From: Pseudomonas sp. PD9R
GTDB taxonomy: Bacteria; Pseudomonadota; Gammaproteobacteria; Pseudomonadales; Pseudomonadaceae
Reading direction: 5' to 3'
Assembly (NCBI RefSeq): GCF_019200975.1
Contig: NZ_JAHTMR010000015.1
Coordinates: forward strand, 70,931 to 134,930
DNA: 64,000 nucleotides
Both the position numbers and the translations under genes were made by a program. Below the pieces are notes generated by a model. The model did no database searches and had not been told where the DNA came from. It saw only the letters and a program-made list of their open reading frames with translations. Of the stretch, positions 53,984 through 62,444 are shown piece after piece (the stretch's first letter is position 1; each line of letters begins with the position of its first letter).

Positions 53984-54463
53984 TTACTGGGTATGCACGT
54001 GCGCTTGCGTATCGTCGGGCGCCTGCTTCTGCACGGCGACTTCGACTTTTACGTCACCGGCCTTCTCGAAGTGCAGGGTCATCGGGAAGCGCTTGCCGTC
54101 AACCAGCAGGCTGCGGTCTTTCAGGTTCAGCAGCATCACGTGGTAGGCCATCGGCGCAAAAGTAATTTCGCCACCCGCAGGGATTTCCACACTCGGTACG
54201 TGCTGCATTTTCATCACGTCGTTCTGCATGAGGTGCTCATGCAGCTGAGCTTCGCCGGCAATGGGGGTTTCGACGCTGAGCAGCCGGTCGGCGGTTTTGC
54301 CTTCGTTGTGAATCACGAAGTACGCCGCGACGGTGGGTGCATTCGGTGGCAACTCTTGTGACCACGGGTGAGCGATTTCCAGCTCCCCGGCCTTGTATTC
54401 GTGAGCATTGGCAAAGCAGGCAGGCAGCAGCAACGCGGCCAGAACGAGGAATTTGTTCAACAT
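53984..54463 (-). CDS. Periplasmic copper chaperone PCu(A)C
   Basis: A 159-residue protein: signal peptide (MLNKFLVLAALLLPACFANA), then a cupredoxin-like domain with the Cu(I) site HEHLMQNDVMKM...MAYHVML (His/Met spacing of the H-M-X10-M-X21-H-X-M family). It hands copper to cytochrome c oxidase assembly or to other sites. Mid-operon between two DUF2946 genes. Confidence 0.92.
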   Translation of the reverse strand: MLNKFLVLAALLLPACFANAHEYKAGELEIAHPWSQELPPNAPTVAAYFVIHNEGKTADRLLSVETPIAGEAQLHEHLMQNDVMKMQHVPSVEIPAGGEITFAPMAYHVMLLNLKDRSLLVDGKRFPMTLHFEKAGDVKVEVAVQKQAPDDTQAHVHTQ

Positions 54464-54511
54464 GGCAGTTCTCCAGAGCGATTCAAAACGCAGGTCAATT
54501 GCGAGAAGTCA

Positions 54512-54910
54512 TCACACCAGAGGGGAGGCGCGGGGGTTGAGGCTTGGCCATTGCTGGCGCGGTGTCGGCGTGTTGAGAGAGTCGGCGGGCAGGCTTCGAT
54601 TGGCTTCGAACTGCGCGAAATACAGCTGCGGCACATGCCCGGGCAGCGCCACCAACGGTGCGGAGCCGGAGCAGCACCAGCAATGCTGCATGTTGGAATG
54701 ATCGTCGCTTTGCGGGGCTTTCTGTTCGATGTCGCCCAGGGAAATCGCCACCATTTTGGTGCCGCTGGACGAGCAGAAACTACCCCACAACAACTGTTCG
54801 GCGGGCGACTTCGCCGTCTGCGCCATCGCTCCGGACATCGGCATGGCGAGCAGGTTGAACAGCACTGCGAAGCAGGCTATCCAGGCAATTGCGAGCCGTT
54901 GTCGGGACAT
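54512..54910 (-). CDS. DUF2946 family protein
   Basis: A 132-residue protein with an N-terminal hydrophobic signal/anchor (IAWIACFAVLFNLLAMPMSGAMA) and the cluster HSNMQHCWCCSG. Likely a periplasmic copper-binding protein; function unknown. First gene of the copper cluster, 48 bp before the PCuAC gene. Confidence 0.82.
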   Translation of the reverse strand: MSRQRLAIAWIACFAVLFNLLAMPMSGAMAQTAKSPAEQLLWGSFCSSSGTKMVAISLGDIEQKAPQSDDHSNMQHCWCCSGSAPLVALPGHVPQLYFAQFEANRSLPADSLNTPTPRQQWPSLNPRASPLV

Positions 54911-55029
54911 GGGACAAAATCCATTGGGGTGGGCGGTCAGGCGCGGCTATTTAGCCTGATCAGGGCCGATAAGTAAAAACGCGGCGTGCGGTGTGGTGTC
55001 GCAGTAAGAGTCGATTGTTTCTCAAACTG

Positions 55030-55353
55030 TCAGTGCGCTCGTACCGCATGTACTTGCATATCTACTCCAAGCGTAGCGCGGATTACGGCGAATATCGCAG
55101 CCAGGTTGTCCATGCTTGGGTTGCCCTTGGCGGACAACATTCGATGGAGGCTTTTGCTGGGCTTCGCGGTTTCCTTTGCGAGTGCTTCGAAACCGACAGT
55201 GGCATTGACGAGGTCGCGCAAAATGATTCTGGCCATTTCAGGTTCGCCGTTAAGAAACAGAGTAGCAGCCTCATCCAATAATGCTTGGGCGAACTCGGGG
55301 TCACGCTGGGCACGCTCGGCAATGGTGTGTTTGTAGCTTCGGGTGAGCGCCAT
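55030..55353 (-). CDS. Antitoxin, HigA-like helix-turn-helix protein
   Basis: A 107-residue protein with a helix-turn-helix-like middle (VGFEALAKETAKPSKSLHRMLSAKGNPSMDNLAAIF), the usual form of antitoxins paired with RelE/ParE killers. It lies four bases after the toxin gene, so the order is toxin first, as in higBA. Expected to neutralise the toxin and repress the operon. Confidence 0.85.
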   Translation of the reverse strand: MALTRSYKHTIAERAQRDPEFAQALLDEAATLFLNGEPEMARIILRDLVNATVGFEALAKETAKPSKSLHRMLSAKGNPSMDNLAAIFAVIRATLGVDMQVHAVRAH

Positions 55354-55357
55354 GACT

Positions 55358-55693
55358 TTATCTCCGGTTCTGTTCAGCTTTTTTTCGGGACCTGAATTCG
55401 GCTATCAGTACTTTTGCCTGTTTGATGTCGGCTTTTTGAGTGGACTTATGACCGCCACCGAAAAGGATGATCAGGCGTTTCCCTTCTTGAACAAGATAGA
55501 TTCTGTAGCCCGGCCCCCAATTTATTCGGTATTCACCAAGACCTTCAAACCACTTGATATTGGATGTATTGCCAAGCTCCAGTCGCAGCAACGCAGTAGA
55601 AACCTTAAGTGCTGCCTGCGCATTCAAGGTGGAAAACCAGCGTCCAAAGGGGCTTGTTTGGTTGTCCTGCAAGTATTCTTCGAGTGTGATCAC
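55358..55693 (-). CDS. RelE/ParE-superfamily toxin
   Basis: A 111-residue protein starting at GTG 55693, preceded by AAGG; an upstream TTG at 55714 is less likely. EEYLQDNQTSPFGRWFSTLNAQAALKV and the later KWFEGLGEYRINWGPGYRIYL and LIILFGGGHKSTQKADI are typical of the addiction-module killer group (HigB/RelE type). Probably a ribosome-dependent mRNA nuclease. Confidence 0.87.
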   Translation of the reverse strand: MITLEEYLQDNQTSPFGRWFSTLNAQAALKVSTALLRLELGNTSNIKWFEGLGEYRINWGPGYRIYLVQEGKRLIILFGGGHKSTQKADIKQAKVLIAEFRSRKKAEQNRR

Positions 55694-55749
55694 AAGCGGC
55701 CTTGAAGGTAACAAATAGGTTACTGTTCATGCAAGCCGCCGATTTTGCC

Positions 55750-56475
55750 TTACTGAACAAACGCCGCCAATGCATCAAGTGTTTCCTCACGCGACAGAAA
55801 CTCCCGATCAACCCCCGGCAACACCGGCCGCGTCAAAACAATCACCGGCACCCCACGCTCCCGTGCCACTTCCAGCTTCGGTTCGGTCGCGGTACTGCCG
55901 CTGTTCTTGCTGATCAGCACATCGATCTGCCGACGTTCGAACAGTTCGCGTTCGTCGTCGATCAGGAACGGCCCGCGCGCGCCGATCACTTCACAGCGCT
56001 CGTTGCCCGGATACACGTCCAGTGCACGCAGGGTCCAGAATTGCTCTGGCGGGATTTCCTGCAAATGCTGCAACGGTTCTCGTCCAAGGGTGAACAGCGG
56101 TCGCCGGAAGGGTTGCAACGCCTGGATCAGTTCTGCCCAATCGCTGACTTCACGCCAGTCATCGCCTGTCTGTGCTTGCCATGCCGGGCGCCGCAGTGCC
56201 CAGCAGGGAATGCCGCTCAAGCGAGACGCCGTCGCGGCGTTTTGACTGATTTGTGCGGCGTAGGGGTGTGTAGCATCCAGCAGCAAGTCGACCCCTTTAT
56301 CGTGGATGAACTGCGCTAGCCCTTCGGCACCGCCGTAACCGCCGACGCGAACCTGGCAGGTTAGATCCGTTGGCACGCGACCGACGCCCGCCAGGCTATA
56401 GATGTGCTGCGGCCCTAGGGTTCGGGCGATGGCCAGGGCTTCGGTCACGCCGCCGAGTAACAGAACACGTTTCAT
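55750..56475 (-). CDS. cobK: Precorrin-6A reductase
   Basis: A 241-residue NADPH-dependent enzyme that reduces precorrin-6A to dihydro-precorrin-6 in cobalamin synthesis. LLLGGVTEALAIARTL starts the Rossmann-like fold, with DATHPYAAQIS and ISKNSGSTATEPKL as CobK signatures. Its ATG overlaps the cbiD stop by four bases. Confidence 0.93.
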   Translation of the reverse strand: MKRVLLLGGVTEALAIARTLGPQHIYSLAGVGRVPTDLTCQVRVGGYGGAEGLAQFIHDKGVDLLLDATHPYAAQISQNAATASRLSGIPCWALRRPAWQAQTGDDWREVSDWAELIQALQPFRRPLFTLGREPLQHLQEIPPEQFWTLRALDVYPGNERCEVIGARGPFLIDDERELFERRQIDVLISKNSGSTATEPKLEVARERGVPVIVLTRPVLPGVDREFLSREETLDALAAFVQ

Positions 56476-57569
56476 TGAAAAGCTCCGGCATGGCCGACAA
56501 CTTCACCCTGACGGTCGATGGCAAACACCTCGACCTGAACCTGTGCCGGCACCACGCTACGGGCAAAATCCAGTGCGTGCTGACACACCGCATCGCCGAG
56601 GGCGACACCCGCTGTGCTGGCCATGGCCAGGGCTTGTTGACTGGTATTGGCTTCGCGAATCGCTTGCTGCAATGCGCCGTCGGCGCCCACCGCAGCGGCC
56701 CATTCGGCCAGTTGCGGCAGGTCGATGCTCGAATGCCGGCTGTGCAAGTCCATGTGACCGGCGGCCAGTTTGCTGATCTTGCCGAAGCCTCCACAAATGC
56801 TGAGTTTGTCCACCGGCACTTTGCGCAGGTGTTTGAGTACTGCGCCGACAAAGTCGCCCATCTCGATCAGGGCAATTTCCGGCAGGTTGTAGACCCGGCG
56901 CATGGTGTCTTCACTGGCGTTGCCGGTGCAGGCGGCGATGTGCAGGTAGCCGTTGGTTTTCGCGACGTCGATGCCTTGATGGATCGAAGCGATGTAGGCC
57001 GCGCAGGAAAACGGCCGGACGATGCCACTGGTGCCGAGGATCGACAGCCCGCCGAGAATTCCCAGGCGCGGGTTCATGGTTTTCAGCGCCAGTGCCTCGC
57101 CGTCCTCGACGCTGACAGTGACCTCGAAACCGCCGCCGTAACCGAGTTCGTCAGCCAGTCGAGTCAGGTGATCGCTGATCATTCTGCGCGGCACCGGGTT
57201 GATCGCCGGTTCGCCGACACCCAGCACCAGCCCCGGCCGGGTGACCGTGCCCACGCCGCGACCGGCGTTAAAGCGGATGCCCGGTTCGCCGCACAAGCGC
57301 ACGTGCGAATAGAGCAGGGCGCCATGGGTTACGTCCGGATCATCGCCGGCGTCCTTGATGGTTCCGGCCTCGGCGCCGTCATCGGTCAGGCGGCAGAACT
57401 CCAGGCGCATCTGCACCTGTTTGCCCTTGGGCAGGACAATCTCCACCGCGTCCGCCTCCGTGCCCGCCAGCAGCAGGCGTGCCGCTGCAAGACTGGTGGC
57501 GGTGGCGCAGCTGCCCGTGGTCAGGCCGCTGCGCAGCGGCGCGGGTTGTTCGGCGGTTTCGTCACGCAT
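56472..57569 (-). CDS. cbiD: Cobalt-precorrin-5B C1-methyltransferase CbiD
   Basis: A 365-residue enzyme with the CbiD start LRSGLTTGSCATATSLAAA (12-30) and TGTSGIVRPFS-like, GNASED and ICGGFGKISKLAAGHMDLHS motifs. It methylates C1, the step done by CobF in the classical aerobic pathway. Pseudomonas carries it within an otherwise aerobic gene set. Overlaps cobL by eight bases and cobK by four. Confidence 0.93.
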   Translation of the reverse strand: MRDETAEQPAPLRSGLTTGSCATATSLAAARLLLAGTEADAVEIVLPKGKQVQMRLEFCRLTDDGAEAGTIKDAGDDPDVTHGALLYSHVRLCGEPGIRFNAGRGVGTVTRPGLVLGVGEPAINPVPRRMISDHLTRLADELGYGGGFEVTVSVEDGEALALKTMNPRLGILGGLSILGTSGIVRPFSCAAYIASIHQGIDVAKTNGYLHIAACTGNASEDTMRRVYNLPEIALIEMGDFVGAVLKHLRKVPVDKLSICGGFGKISKLAAGHMDLHSRHSSIDLPQLAEWAAAVGADGALQQAIREANTSQQALAMASTAGVALGDAVCQHALDFARSVVPAQVQVEVFAIDRQGEVVGHAGAFQ

Positions 57570-58773
57570 CGTAAGGCTTCGTCACTTCCAGCAAGGTAAT
57601 CGGCAATGCCTGACGCCAGGTATCGAAGTCGCCCAGCGGTTGCGCCTGGGCGATATGAATACGCGTCAGCTCGCCACCGTGCTGCTCACGCCAGCTCATC
57701 AGCGTCATTTCACTTTGCAGCGTAACTGCGTTGGCGACCAGCCGGCCGCCGGGTTTGAGGGCAGCCCAGCAGGTGTCCAGCACGCCTTCGCGGGTGACAC
57801 CGCCGCCGATGAAAATCGCGTCCGGACGTTCCAGCCCCAACAAGGCTTGCGGCGCACTGCCGCGAATCAGTTGCAGGCCAGGCACACCGAGAGCATCGCG
57901 GTTGTACTCGATCATCTGCTGCCGCCCTTCGTCGGCTTCGATGGCCAGCGCCCGGCAACTTGGGTGGGCGCGCATCCACTCGATGCCAATCGAGCCGCTG
58001 CCAGCGCCGACGTCCCACAGAAGCTCGCCGGGAACCGGTGCCAGGCGTGCGAGGGTGATTGCGCGCACGTCGCGTTTAGTCAGTTGGCCGTCATGCCTGA
58101 AGGCTGAGTCCGGCAGGCCGGCCAGGCGCGACAGGCGAGGTGTATTCGGTTCGGCAATGCAGTCGATGGCGATCAGGTTCAAATCGGCGACTTCCGGGTC
58201 GGTCCAGTCGCTGGCGATGCCGTCGATACGCCGCTCGGCGAGGCCGCCCAAGTGTTCCAGCACAGTGAAGCGACTCGGGCCGAAACCACGCTCTCGCAGC
58301 AATGCGGCAATTGCAGCGGGGCTATGGCGGTCGTTGCTCAGCACCAGCAAGCGCACGCCGCTGAACATTTGTGCGTTGAGTGCTGAAATCGGGCGAGCCA
58401 CCACCGATAACGTGACGACCTCCTGCAATGGCCAGCCCATTCTGGCGGCCGCGAGCGAGCAAGAAGAAGAGGCCGGCAGCGTCAGCATTTCATCGCTGGA
58501 CAGTTGCCGGGCGAGGCTGGCGCCGACGCCGAAAAACATCGGGTCGCCGCTGGCCAGCACGCAGACAGGCTCGCCGCGCCGGGCCAGCACAGGCTCAACC
58601 GAAAACGGACTTGGCCAGCCATGGCGCTCGCCCCGAATGCACGGGGGCAACAGGTCCAGATGCCGCTGGCCGCCGAAGATCCGTGAGGCACGCAGCAGCG
58701 CGTGCCGGGCGTTCTTGCCCAGACCTTTGAAACCGTCTTCACCGATGCCTACTACCGTCAGCCAGGGGGTCAT
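57562..58773 (-). CDS. cobL: Precorrin-6Y C5,15-methyltransferase (decarboxylating)
   Basis: A 403-residue two-domain enzyme: an N-terminal tetrapyrrole methylase domain (CbiE-like; VVGIGEDGFKGL, ASGDPMFFGVG) and a C-terminal CbiT-like SAM domain (LLWDVGAGSGSIGIEWM, FIGGGVTREGVL). It methylates C5 and C15 and removes the acetate carboxyl. ATG 58773 follows GAGG. First gene of cobL-cbiD-cobK. Confidence 0.93.
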   Translation of the reverse strand: MTPWLTVVGIGEDGFKGLGKNARHALLRASRIFGGQRHLDLLPPCIRGERHGWPSPFSVEPVLARRGEPVCVLASGDPMFFGVGASLARQLSSDEMLTLPASSSCSLAAARMGWPLQEVVTLSVVARPISALNAQMFSGVRLLVLSNDRHSPAAIAALLRERGFGPSRFTVLEHLGGLAERRIDGIASDWTDPEVADLNLIAIDCIAEPNTPRLSRLAGLPDSAFRHDGQLTKRDVRAITLARLAPVPGELLWDVGAGSGSIGIEWMRAHPSCRALAIEADEGRQQMIEYNRDALGVPGLQLIRGSAPQALLGLERPDAIFIGGGVTREGVLDTCWAALKPGGRLVANAVTLQSEMTLMSWREQHGGELTRIHIAQAQPLGDFDTWRQALPITLLEVTKPYDA

Positions 58774-58984
58774 GCCGTTCCTCAATCACGCGTTCATCGT
58801 TGGTGGGCGGCATGATAACGCGGGTTCCTCGGGCTGAGTGCCTTCTCTTCCCGGCGGGGAGACAGCGGACATCAAATGTCGAGGATGTTTTTTTAGCTGG
58901 CGGTGCTTAATTGTTAGGGTGGTTTCACCTGCCACGAAAACGGCAGGATCAACAAACAAATGCCAGGAAGGCAGGACATCAATC

Positions 58985-59659
58985 ATGGATTCAATTTTGA
59001 ATGACTCGCAGCGCGGTCTTGAATCGCCGCTGCAAAACAGTGCTTCGGTACTCGAAAACAATCTGTTGGCGTTTTTCCCCGGGCTGTCCAGGGAAGATAA
59101 GCAGTACATCAAGAACAGCATGCGCTGGGCGGAGAGTCGCGCCGACCTTCGACATGACCGTAAACGCGAGCCGGCTCAATGGTTCGAGTTCTACTCGGGC
59201 ATGCTCTGGTCTGTCGGCTGGAGCCTGGAACACCAGCCCGTGGTGGTTATCGACAACAACTACACTGGCAACCTGGTGGACAGTTGGTCGAAGGCCTTGT
59301 CGACGCAAGTGAGCCGGGCGAAATTGAGGTTGATCAAAGAAACCTTCGGCGTTCTTGAACATGATCGTTCGGCGCTCGATTTGTTGACTGCCAGAGCCCA
59401 GCAATCCGGCGACTTTCGCTTTCTGCCAGCAGAGTACAGCCGTGCTGGCGAGCTGGAGATGCTGATCACCAATGTCCGCTTGCTCAGTTTGAACTGGAGC
59501 TCCAGATTGCTGTTCTGGGATGTCGAGCATCCCCGGTCGCAACTGGATATTCGGGTACGGCGGTTCGCGATCAAAACGCGGGAAATGAGCAAGTACCGCG
59601 AAAAGCTGGAAGCGGCAGTGAAGGAAATGCGCCTGACGGAGATTGAGTTGACGCTGTAA
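58985..59659 (+). CDS. Unknown protein, member C of a three-protein family
   Basis: A 224-residue soluble protein. Near residues 62-79 AQWFEFYSGMLWSVGWSL matches HQWYEYYTNGLSTLGWTL of the protein at 10340-11101, and LEMLITNVRLLSLN...RLLFWDVEHPRS and TREMSKYREKLEAAV align with its C-terminus. No secretion signal or known domain. It sits between the two divergent cob operons and has no evident role in cobalamin synthesis. A hairpin (CTGCC/GGCAG near 58931-58948) precedes it. ATG 58985 has only a modest ribosome site. Confidence 0.75.
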   Translation: MDSILNDSQRGLESPLQNSASVLENNLLAFFPGLSREDKQYIKNSMRWAESRADLRHDRKREPAQWFEFYSGMLWSVGWSLEHQPVVVIDNNYTGNLVDSWSKALSTQVSRAKLRLIKETFGVLEHDRSALDLLTARAQQSGDFRFLPAEYSRAGELEMLITNVRLLSLNWSSRLLFWDVEHPRSQLDIRVRRFAIKTREMSKYREKLEAAVKEMRLTEIELTL

Positions 59660-59786
59660 CGGCAATCGGGCGCTGGCAATCCGACCGGAGTCTTTTCATG
59701 CCGTGAAGCAAAGCAGGCATAATACCGCGCACTTTTGCCGCCAATCGCTTCGCCACCTGAACGGGTCACCTTTGAACCAACGCCCG

Positions 59787-61094
59787 ATGTCCATCGCCTT
59801 ACGCCCCTCGGCCTGTCCGGGGTTGCTGCGTATTGTCCCGGCGCTGGATGGCGGTATCTGCCGTATCAAATTGACCGGCGGCTCGATCAGCGCCGTTCAG
59901 GCCATGGCGGTGGCGAACGCAGCCGAGCGTTTCGCCAGCGGAGCCATCGAAGCGACCAATCGCGCCAACCTGCAGATACGTGGCATCGGCGGCGAACAAA
60001 CGGCATTGATCGACGGTTTGCTGGAGGCGGGGCTGGGGCCGCAAAGTGCGGCGGGCGATGACGTACGCAACCTGATGCTCAGCCCGAGCGCCGGGATCGA
60101 TCGGCAGATGCTGTTCGACACTCGCCCGCTGGCGGAGCAGATCCTGGCCACCGTGCAGCGACACGAACATTTCCATGACCTCAGCGCCAAGTTCGCCGTG
60201 CAACTGGATGGCGGCGAAGCCCTGGCGATGCTTGAACATCCCCATGACCTGTGGCTCTCGGCTTTCGAGCGCGACGGCGCACGAGGCTGGGCGTTCGGAC
60301 TGGCGGGGTGCCCAACGGATGCGCCAGCGGGTTCGGTGGCGCTGCAACATGGCCACGATCTTGTGGTAGCTGTGCTTGAGTTGTTCCTCGATCTGGCGCG
60401 TCCCGAGCAAACGCGGATGCGTCATTTGCTGGCCGAACAGTCGACCGAAGAATTGCTGGCGCGACTGGCCGAGCGTTTGCCGGTTCAAGCCATTACAGGC
60501 TGGCGGCGCACCTCGGGTGCAGACGTTCTGCACATTGGCGTTCACCCCCAGGCTGAAGCTGGGCGGGTCTACATTGGCACCGTGCCACCGCTGGGACGGC
60601 TTGACCCCACAATGCTTCGGGGCGCTGCGCAACTGGCGCAAGCGTTTGGCGACGCGAGCCTGCGATTCACCCCTTGGCAAAACCTGTTGTTGCCCAATGT
60701 CTGCCAAGCGCACGCCGCTGAAGTTGTTCAACGGCTGGAGCAATTGGGCCTGTTATGCAACGCCGGTCAGCCGCTGTCGCGATTGATCGCCTGCACCGGT
60801 TCAGCGGGTTGCGGCAAAGGCCTGGCCGACACCAAGGGCGATGCCCGGCAATTGGCCGCGTTGCTGCAACGCCACGGACAGGTGCTGAATGTGCATCTGT
60901 CCGGCTGCTCGCGCTCGTGCGCCGCCGCACATACTGCGCCGGTGACGCTGCTGGCCGTTTCTCCCGGTCATTACGACCTCTATTTTCGCGATGCAGCGCA
61001 GCCGGGTTTCGGCGCGCTGCACGCACGCAAACTTACTATTGAAGCGGTCGCAGCCTTGCTCGACGCCCGCTCACGGAGCCCCCTTGATGCTTGA
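59787..61094 (+). CDS. cobG: Precorrin-3B synthase
   Basis: A 435-residue nitrite/sulfite-reductase-like monooxygenase that converts precorrin-3A to 3B with oxygen. The C-terminal 4Fe-4S cysteines are CTGSAGC and SGCSRSC. Its presence marks the oxygen-dependent pathway. MSIALRPSACPGLLRIVPAL is the usual start; the upstream extension is not supported. Overlaps cobH by eight bases. Confidence 0.93.
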   Translation: MSIALRPSACPGLLRIVPALDGGICRIKLTGGSISAVQAMAVANAAERFASGAIEATNRANLQIRGIGGEQTALIDGLLEAGLGPQSAAGDDVRNLMLSPSAGIDRQMLFDTRPLAEQILATVQRHEHFHDLSAKFAVQLDGGEALAMLEHPHDLWLSAFERDGARGWAFGLAGCPTDAPAGSVALQHGHDLVVAVLELFLDLARPEQTRMRHLLAEQSTEELLARLAERLPVQAITGWRRTSGADVLHIGVHPQAEAGRVYIGTVPPLGRLDPTMLRGAAQLAQAFGDASLRFTPWQNLLLPNVCQAHAAEVVQRLEQLGLLCNAGQPLSRLIACTGSAGCGKGLADTKGDARQLAALLQRHGQVLNVHLSGCSRSCAAAHTAPVTLLAVSPGHYDLYFRDAAQPGFGALHARKLTIEAVAALLDARSRSPLDA

Positions 61095-61713
61095 TTACAT
61101 CCGCGACGGTCAGGAGATCTATCGCAACTCCTTCGCGATCATTCGCGCCGAGGCCAACCTTGCGCGAATCCCGGCCGATCTGGAAAAACTCGCGGTTCGC
61201 GTGATCCACGCCTGTGGCATGGTCGACGCCATCGACGGTTTGCAGTTTTCCGAAGGCGCGGGCAAGGCCGGGCGCGATGCGCTGGCCGCCGGTGCGCCGA
61301 TCCTGTGTGATGCGCGGATGGTGTCCGAAGGCGTGACCCGCGCGCGGTTGCCGGCGAACAATCAGGTCATTTGCACCCTGCGCGACGACAGCGTTCCTGA
61401 ACTGGCCCGTGAATTGGGCAACACCCGTTCCGCCGCCGCGCTGGAGCTGTGGCGTCCGCACCTGGAAGGCAGCGTGGTGGTAATCGGCAATGCGCCGACC
61501 GCGTTGTTTTACCTTCTGGAAATGATCGACGCCGGCGCGCCGAAACCGGCGCTGATCCTTGGCTTCCCGGTGGGCTTCGTCGGTGCCGCCGAATCCAAGG
61601 CAATGCTCGCCGCAGACAGTCGCGGCGTGCCTTTCGTCATCATGCAAGGTCGGCTGGGTGGTAGCGCCATGGCCGCCGCCGCCGTCAATGCCCTCGCCAC
61701 GGAGATCGAATAA
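61087..61713 (+). CDS. cobH: Precorrin-8X methylmutase
   Basis: A 208-residue enzyme that moves the C11 methyl to C12. RDGQEIYRNSFAIIRAEA at the start, RVIHACGMVD with the catalytic His, and ILGFPVGFVGAAESK are CobH signatures. Its stop overlaps the cobI ATG (TAATG). Confidence 0.96.
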   Translation: MLDYIRDGQEIYRNSFAIIRAEANLARIPADLEKLAVRVIHACGMVDAIDGLQFSEGAGKAGRDALAAGAPILCDARMVSEGVTRARLPANNQVICTLRDDSVPELARELGNTRSAAALELWRPHLEGSVVVIGNAPTALFYLLEMIDAGAPKPALILGFPVGFVGAAESKAMLAADSRGVPFVIMQGRLGGSAMAAAAVNALATEIE

Positions 61714-62444
61714 TGCAGCAACCTGGACGTTTGATCGGCCTTGGCGTCGGCCCTGGTGATCCGGAACTGATTACCGTCAAAGCCCTGCGCCTGCTGCGCG
61801 AGTCGCCGGTGGTGGCGTACTTCGTCGCCAAGGGTAAAAAGGGCAACGCCTTCGGCATCATCGAAGCGCATTTACAGGATGCACAAACGTTGTTGCCATT
61901 GGTGTACCCGGTGACCACCGAGGCACTGCCGGCGCCGCTGTCCTACGAGCAGGTGATCAGCGATTTCTACGATGCCGCTGGTGAGCAACTGGCCGCGCAC
62001 CTGGATGCGGGCCGTGATGTGGCGGTGATCTGCGAAGGTGATCCGTTCTTCTACGGCTCCTATATGTACTTGCACGACCGCCTCTCCGAGCGCTATGAGG
62101 CTGAAGTCGTGCCCGGCGTCTGCTCGATGCTCGGCGGTGCTTCGGTGCTCGGTGCGCCACTGGTGTATCGCAATCAGAGCCTGTCGGTGTTGTCCGGTGT
62201 GTTGCCCCTCGACGAACTCAAGCGCCGCCTGGCCGATGCCGATGCTGCGGTGATCATGAAGCTGGGGCGTAACTTTCCTAAGGTGCGTCAGGTGCTGGAA
62301 GAACTTGGTCTGGCCGAGCGGGCGCTGTACGTCGAGCGCGCGACCATGGCCAATCAGAAAATCGTCCCGCTGGATGAAGTCGAGCCGATGTCCTCGCCGT
62401 ACTTCTCGCTGATCATCGTTCCCGGTGAAAGGTGGCAAGGCTGA
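61713..62444 (+). CDS. cobI: Precorrin-2 C20-methyltransferase
   Basis: A 243-residue tetrapyrrole methylase. LIGLGVGPGDPELITVKALR (7-26) and CEGDPFFYGSYMYL are the SAM-site motifs of CobI/CbiL. Methylates C20 of precorrin-2. The cobJ start overlaps its stop codon. Confidence 0.96.
   Translation: MQQPGRLIGLGVGPGDPELITVKALRLLRESPVVAYFVAKGKKGNAFGIIEAHLQDAQTLLPLVYPVTTEALPAPLSYEQVISDFYDAAGEQLAAHLDAGRDVAVICEGDPFFYGSYMYLHDRLSERYEAEVVPGVCSMLGGASVLGAPLVYRNQSLSVLSGVLPLDELKRRLADADAAVIMKLGRNFPKVRQVLEELGLAERALYVERATMANQKIVPLDEVEPMSSPYFSLIIVPGERWQG

Noticed and set aside
58786..58984. Cobalamin riboswitch ahead of the cob operons
   Set aside because: No B12-box-like sequence or expected fold was seen here or before cobG; only a short CTGCC/GGCAG hairpin.
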